Shown: positions 58,373 to 64,000 of the stretch, in pieces
How the letters are laid out: each line of letters starts with the position of its first letter
How positions within the stretch are numbered: position 1 is the stretch's first letter
From: Macrotrachela quadricornifera
Taxonomy: Eukaryota; Rotifera; Eurotatoria; Philodinida; Philodinidae
Length of the DNA stretch: 64,000 nt
NCBI GenBank assembly: GCA_022393335.1
Contig: JAJEKB010021741.1
Span: forward strand, 1,347,821 to 1,411,820
Direction of reading: 5' to 3'
Notes under the pieces: generated by a model
Seen by the model: only the letters and a program-made list of their open reading frames with translations
Databases searched by the model: none
What the model was told of the DNA's origin: nothing
Position numbers and translations under genes: made by a program

Positions 58373-61159
58373 CAGGATTGTCAAACCTCCTGATTCGACC
58401 AGGAGTCTCCTGATTTACAAACTTTTCTCCTGATTTCTCCTGATTTTCAGTTTTTTTGATGGCTTCATTTCTATCGACGTTTTGAATCAGTAAAAAAAGC
58501 GCAGAGGATAAAGATCATCATTAAACGTAGAGACGATGATCTCCTAGCTTATCTCGTTGGTGGTGAAAATGTATCTAATGCATAAAAACTAACTCCATTA
58601 TCTTATTGCCATACCTCTCTCCAATGCTTGTTAAGAGTGAATTTTCATTCATATAAAATTTTTATCAAATGATAATAGAAGCCGAACAACAGGTCATTTT
58701 GTTGATGCAGTATTAAGAATTACAATGAACGGTCATTCTGATTATACAGAATTTCATAATTATTTCTCAAACAGTCAACAATTGTCAACATAAAGGTTTC
58801 TCGATAGAAAACTATAGTCATGTTGCAAATGTCTTGCTGACAAAATCATAGACATTTTGTATTGCATAAAACGTGATAATAGCAGTAGAATAAAACACAC
58901 ATAAATACGGAAATGTTTAATAATCTCTGAAAAATTTCAAAAAATTCAGAAAAGAACAATCTCGACCATGAGAGTTGTCTAAAGAAATATCATAAAAGAA
59001 TAAATATCTAGCATTCCTCGATGATCATTCTAAAATAGTAAGTAAAATATACTGGCATCCCACCAACACTGTATAGAAAAGAGAATGAAGCAAATCTTTA
59101 ATAAAAAGGGGAAAAAAAGAGATATACAGTTTTCGTCCGAAAAGAACTGAAAACCACTGACACAATAGTGCTGCGAATCCTACAAAACTCATACGCTATC
59201 TATATAGGCTGAATATGACTTGAAAAAGTAATAAAGAAACAAAACTTTTGATCCTTCGTAGAGATTATAGTGCGACTGCTTATGTATGAATTAGAAAAGA
59301 GTAAACATTAGAAAACAAAATCTATTCTATTTATATACTATCGAATAATAATATTACTGTCTGACTAAGTAGGCACACAGAAATAGAAACGATTAAAATT
59401 CATTAAATGTCGTTTTTGTTTTTTATTTCTTTTTTTCAGATGGTTGCGCATGTGAGAACGAAAGTTTTTATTTCTTTCAATTTTCAACAATTTTTCTGTG
59501 ATCTTGATCATTTTTAGCAAGTCAGTTTCACTTTTTCATTTTCCAGAGCTGTTTAATATATTAGTTGCAATGGCATGCATATGGGAAGTTTGTGAGAAGT
59601 CATTTAATCTTGTGCTGTTGAAAATGCTTGAGTTTTTCACAGCAAAAAATGGTCATTTTCTTGTGTTCTGCAGAAAACAACATACATGTATTGGGTAGAT
59701 TGCACAATCTTCTGCTTTTTGCTTGTCGATCGCCCCTATTTGTTACTATCTCATTCCATCATATCTAATTTCTACCAAGAATCATTAAACTGTTGTGAAT
59801 CTTGACCCATGCCAAATAGACATAATCCTAATTAGAGAGATGTGACGTATCATATGGCTCAGAATTGCGAATGTGTAACTCCATTATTGTAAGCGCAGAA
59901 ACACGATTGTTTGTGGACAAACAAGGTTGGCCTTCAGTTTTTATTTTATTCTGTATTTCTTTCTATACGATTATATTTATTCATCTACAGTTTGAAGACA
60001 TACGAACATCCAAAATATTATCATATATGGAGAAACACGAAAAGAGCGAAGTTGCTTAGTTTTGATGATAAATCAATGGCATCTAGGGAATCTAGCATAC
60101 CACAGGATCTGTAATCAGTCAGGCAATTTTGAAGGATCATATATTGCTTGATACAACATAAAAAAATTTATCGGTATCCAGTAAGGCGAGATCTTCAGCT
60201 TATGACATCGTACTGTCGGAGACTATCTTCTTGACGAAATCCTATCAGATCTAACAAGATTGTAAGGCAGGCCTACCCAACCTGGGAACTTCTTCTCATT
60301 ATGACGCATGCATTACGCTGCCTTAACTATATAATTTGATTAGTAAGCATATCAGTTTATATCATAGCATCTTATTGTATGATATGATAATATTAATCAA
60401 TATATTCATGGATGTCTTCGCCAACAATCTAGGATTCTGTGAGAAAAGATGAAAAAGAGACGAAGTGGGATGTCAGAACGTATGAAAATCTCACATCATT
60501 CGTGTTCATCCGATTTTGATTGGTTTCTGGCATGTCACTTGGTAACAGACCTGGTTGATTTTTTACCTAGCAAGTTTCAGCATGGTCCAATCAGGACCGA
60601 TTAAGAAATTAGCAATTTTCTACAGAGAGCAGATATAAACCCGACGTAAGAAACGAGATATAACTACGATTCAGAAATTGCCAATTTCTGGATTGTGGTT
60701 ACTGCTGTAAGAAACACGCCGAAGAATCATGAAATTCCTCGGTTTCGTAGTTTTTCATTGCATTTTCGATCCATTTTTGACTGTTTCGACGATCGAAACA
60801 AGGGATCCGAGATTTTATCATGAGCACAGTAGATAAGTATATAGACATAGATTTATTCAAGAATTTTTGTTTTAAGATTTTCAATTCAAGATATCAAGAC
60901 ACTTATGATTATTTGACTTTTTCTTCATTTCACTTGCGACATAATTATTTCTTTATTCATTTGAAAGAAAAAAGTCACAATATTGCCTTTACAGGAGAAA
61001 ACTGTCTGGCACTTTTCCATTTAACCTGATTTCAAAAACTCTTCTAATTCTTTTCAGTTTCTTCGAAAAGTCTCCTGATTTTCCAGGAAAATCGCCTGTT
61101 CCACTCCTGATTTCTTACAAAAGATTCCTAATTTCTAAAATTTAGATTTGGCAATCCTG
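58373..61159 (+). mobile_element. hAT-like element with CTCCTGATTT repeats and transposase relic
   Basis: Tips CAGGATTGTCAAA and the complement of CAGGATTGCCAAA. The subterminal parts contain repeated CTCCTGATTT (left: about 58388, 58408, 58427, 58436; right: about 61070 and 61104). At about 58600-58795 the plus strand preserves RTTGHFVDAVLRITMNGHSD, which resembles the C-terminal dimerisation region of hAT transposases (NRTTxxxVDxLLRIxxNGP), so this copy probably descends from an autonomous element. The flanks do not show a clean TSD. The middle (59000-61000) holds only short frames without domains. Confidence 0.65.
58600..58795 (+). pseudogene. hAT transposase C-terminal relic
   Basis: One frame gives RSRTTGHFVDAVLRITMNG then TEFHNYFSNSQQLST and a stop. 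The upstream part, LSPMLVKSEFSF, is in another frame and has the position of the conserved ExxFS block. Only the last 60 or so residues remain. Confidence 0.5.
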
Positions 61160-61413
61160 CTAGGAGTATTGATGATTGAAATAGTCCTGGTAGTAATAAT
61201 AGATGTTAATGTTTTTTTACTTAAAACAAAAATTCTTTTTCTCGCGCAGTTATGAACAACACATATGATTGATTGGAAATTCTACGGATGAAAAATAACG
61301 AAAAAATGTTCAATATTTATAAATGTCTCCGGTAGCGGCGACTCAAAAAATCTAAAAACTAACTATGATTTCGTGGTGGCGACAGCGGTTCACCCGTAGG
61401 GCTTACACTTCTA

Positions 61414-64000
61414 TATACATGCAATGAAGTTTACGAATTTTTTTTCTTTTCTTTGGCATATAGAAAGTGGATAAAAAGCAGCAAAAAATCGAAGAAAGAA
61501 TTATTTAAAATACGCCACTACTGCGAGCATTATGCCGCCGACTGTTCTACAAGTTCATCGAAGAAAAAATACAGTCACTCAAATGATTGTTTTCAAAACG
61601 AAGTAAAAACAAGTCTGCTTACAGAATAAATAGACACTATGAAAATAATGATGTATGGTTTTAAAATGTTGCTCTTGTTATTGGCTCATTTAATAAAAGC
61701 ATAAAAATCAGAACCCGACTATTTTATAGGTAATTGAAGACATTGTACAGTAAGAGAAAATTCTGAAGAAAGTGTTTGTCTCACATCCTATCAATATATG
61801 TATTAAGGTAAAACACATTAAATAGAAATTTCGTCAGTTGCGCCAAAAATATTTCTCTTTTTACTACATTTGGGGACAGATTTTCGATATACTATCTGAA
61901 AAGCCGCCATGATACACCTATTCCCAGTACCATGTTAAGAAACTTTTTTAAAGTTCCAAACAAAAAATCTAGAATTTAAAATGGTTTTAGCCCAAAGTGC
62001 TGAACCAAAAAAAGTTTATAGACTGTTATTTTTCGACTTAAAAAAATTCGAAAAATAGCACCTGAATCTAGGAATATACAAAATTCTAGACCTTCGCCTA
62101 AACCTTTTAACATTTGTTATGACTACGGGTATCAGATTTCGGTTCCGCTCCTGGAAGCTGTAAAACCATGTGGATTCTACATTCCTGGTGTAATTGACAA
62201 AATGTGAAATACCACTACCATCACCCTTGCTACCGATGTTTATTGCGTTACTTCACCACTTAAATCGTGATTATATCACATGAAACATAACGTTATGTAG
62301 AATAACATGAGTAAGAAACCAAGGACAGAGCATTGATAAAACAAAAGGAAAGAAGAGTATAAAGAACTCATATGGGTTTTAAAGAACGAGGAACCCTTTT
62401 ATTTATTATAAGTTCCAGAAACTAGAAACCCTTTTGAATATAATGTTTCTGATTCTTGAGAAGTAAAAGTCTATGTGAATTCTGGACTCTTGGGAGCCAA
62501 GGCTCCATTTTGCAAGAGGGTATCTGGTTTTTAGAAACTTGGAACTTACATCGACTCCCGGCTCTCAAGAACTAGAAATCCATACCATCTTTTATGTTAA
62601 CAGACAGTAAAAGAGTATGTAAACATTCCAGTGTGTTTAGAAATGCAGAAGAGAGAATAATGAAGTGGTTCATTCTTTCCGAAAACAGAAATTTTGCCAC
62701 CCTAGTTCTAACACTTTTTTTAGAGAATAAAGCAACGTCTATTACTTACTAGAAAAGAGGACATTGATCATCGATATGGTTCATTGAAGCACTGTATCAA
62801 CAGCGCCACAGATTTGACAACAACTTTTTAAAATAGCAGATTCAGTGTAACACTGAGAATGAATACCGATATTACGAACGATTATCCAGAACTGTTCTCT
62901 CGTTTTTGGTTCGAGTATTAGCCCAAACGATAGACATCAGTGAGTTATTAAACACCCTCTAACGATTCGGTTTCTCAGGTCTCCTAAGCAGAGATATACA
63001 ATTATTATTGTTACTAGTTTTGTTGGAGTAATTTATTTGATATTTTGATCAAACATGCTCTGATCTGGTTCAAATTTAAATCACTATTGTTTGTTTCAGA
63101 GTAAAGTGACTGTGGCCATTTTTCGAATAAATTTTGATCGATTAAGACTATCGACCACGGAATTGCGTAGCTGGGAATAATTAACTGTGATGTGTCTTTC
63201 TCTACCATTCATTGAAGTGCATAGATATTCTTTTACTACTACTTATACTTTACTATGTTGCTTTTGTCTTTTCTCGACTATTTCTTTCGACACTCTAACA
63301 TGCACTACACCAAGGTGTAGCTATAATTTCAATATATATACGCTCAAATTTTGACGTATTCATATCAGATTTTTGATCTTTTTATCCCAATTAGGTTATT
63401 TTGAAGTATACAATTTTATAATGCATGCATCGGAATTCTGTCTAGAATTTAGTATAATGGAAGTTAGACTGTCGAAAAAAATCGTTAAGAAAAGACAAAA
63501 ATAACATAATACAGTATTAATAGTCGCAAAAAAGTGTCTGTGAAGTCAAATGAATGCTAGAGAAATATGTCTCGGAGTCCACCATTTCCAAATATGTACG
63601 CAACTCTAACCTCAGTAGTCTTAATCGATGAAAAGTTATTCAAACAATGAGCACGATCATTTTACTCTGAAATAAATAATACTAAGGCACTGAGCACTGA
63701 TTAAGATCCTAGAGTTTGAAATTTCATTTGTTTATTGGGAAACAATGTATGCATTTTGCTAAAAACTACAAATATAGGGTCATCTGATGTTTTCAGTGAA
63801 CATTCATTTCATAGTTAGTGTTTATGTCAATATGCCAGCTCAATTGTTGTATTCCATTTTTTTTTATTCAAAATCCTCTCGACGTGTGTTTTGAAATGCG
63901 ATTAATATTGTTCATAGGAGATATAAAGACATACAGGCATAAGGAATGAGGCCATAAGGGATAGAACTCCAAAAATATCAGGCTACACGGAGGGAAAGTA
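61414..64000. other. Intergenic to window end, no gene supported
   Basis: AT-rich with many stops. At 62380-62600 a set of short repeated words (GAAACCCTTTT, CTTGGGAGCCAAGGCTCC, CTCCCGGCTCTCAAGAACT) forms small hairpins. A 16-base palindrome CTACACCAAGGTGTAG lies at 63307-63322. The minus-strand frame 63014-63208 lacks features. Confidence 0.4.

Larger units (their letters stand above)
57033..61413. mobile_element. hAT-like outer element containing two nested elements
   Basis: Tips are TAGAGGTGTAAGCCGAAGGG at the left and the complement of TAGAAGTGTAAGCCCTACGG at the right, both continuing into GCxGCGAC-like sequence. TAGAGGTGT is a known form of hAT ends. No 8-bp duplication is preserved at the flanks. 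Of the 4.38 kb, 57430-58245 and 58373-61159 are other elements, leaving an original element of about 0.8 kb. Confidence 0.6.

Noticed and set aside
60267..60290. hAT tip CAGGCCTACCCAACCTGGG
   Set aside because: It resembles a hAT end, but no inverted partner or target duplication was found.

Overview
The window looks like a fragment of an AT-rich animal nuclear genome dense in mobile DNA. The likeliest source is a bdelloid rotifer (Rotaria/Adineta type). Pointers are very short GT-AG introns (52-69 nt, plus one of 177), a six-blade NHL propeller exon, divergent rhodopsin-like receptors, a Cys-rich exon with a GHPCAKCGKC motif, and many small decayed DNA transposons of several superfamilies. 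This assignment is inferred from gene style; there is no rRNA or other marker gene to confirm it, and I found no tRNA or CRISPR array. The 10-N run at 33972-33981 is an assembly gap.

Readable protein genes are few: an NHL propeller protein (6983-7896, + strand, 5' end missing); a Cys-rich protein exon (32450-32943, +); a two-exon 7TM receptor (39491-40607, +); a five-exon small four-helix membrane protein (43872-44821, +), which only appears after splicing; a second, intronless 7TM receptor (50454-51398, +); and a cupin-like protein (55320-55958, -). Broken genes are a zinc-finger protein (27061-27955), a RING/B-box gene (29969-30430), a LINE piece (30385-31700, -), a mariner transposase (48224-48660, -), hAT transposase scraps (48890 and 58600) and a decayed gene on the minus strand (about 52980-54941).

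Most of the rest is non-autonomous DNA transposons, many with intact target-site duplications (TSDs). There is a TTA-flanked MITE (269-500), a piggyBac-type element with TTAA (47313-47984) and TA-flanked palindromic mariner-like elements (2793-3689, 9007-12997, 14519-15403, 57430-58245). hAT-like elements with 8-bp TSDs lie at 3904-5841, 5913-6288, 16417-17684, 28244-29427 and 33229-34231. Nesting is frequent: a GC-rich 3-kb element lies inside a mariner-like palindrome, a hAT-like element lies at the centre of another palindrome, and two elements lie inside a third at 57033-61413.

Two things stand out. First, in the Cys-rich exon 82 of 83 consecutive codons (32668-32916) end in T, with no Lys, Glu, Gln, Met or Trp. 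Second, several unrelated or partly related hAT-like elements carry subterminal arrays of a short word, each with its own word, and two elements share the same 18-bp end but have different words.
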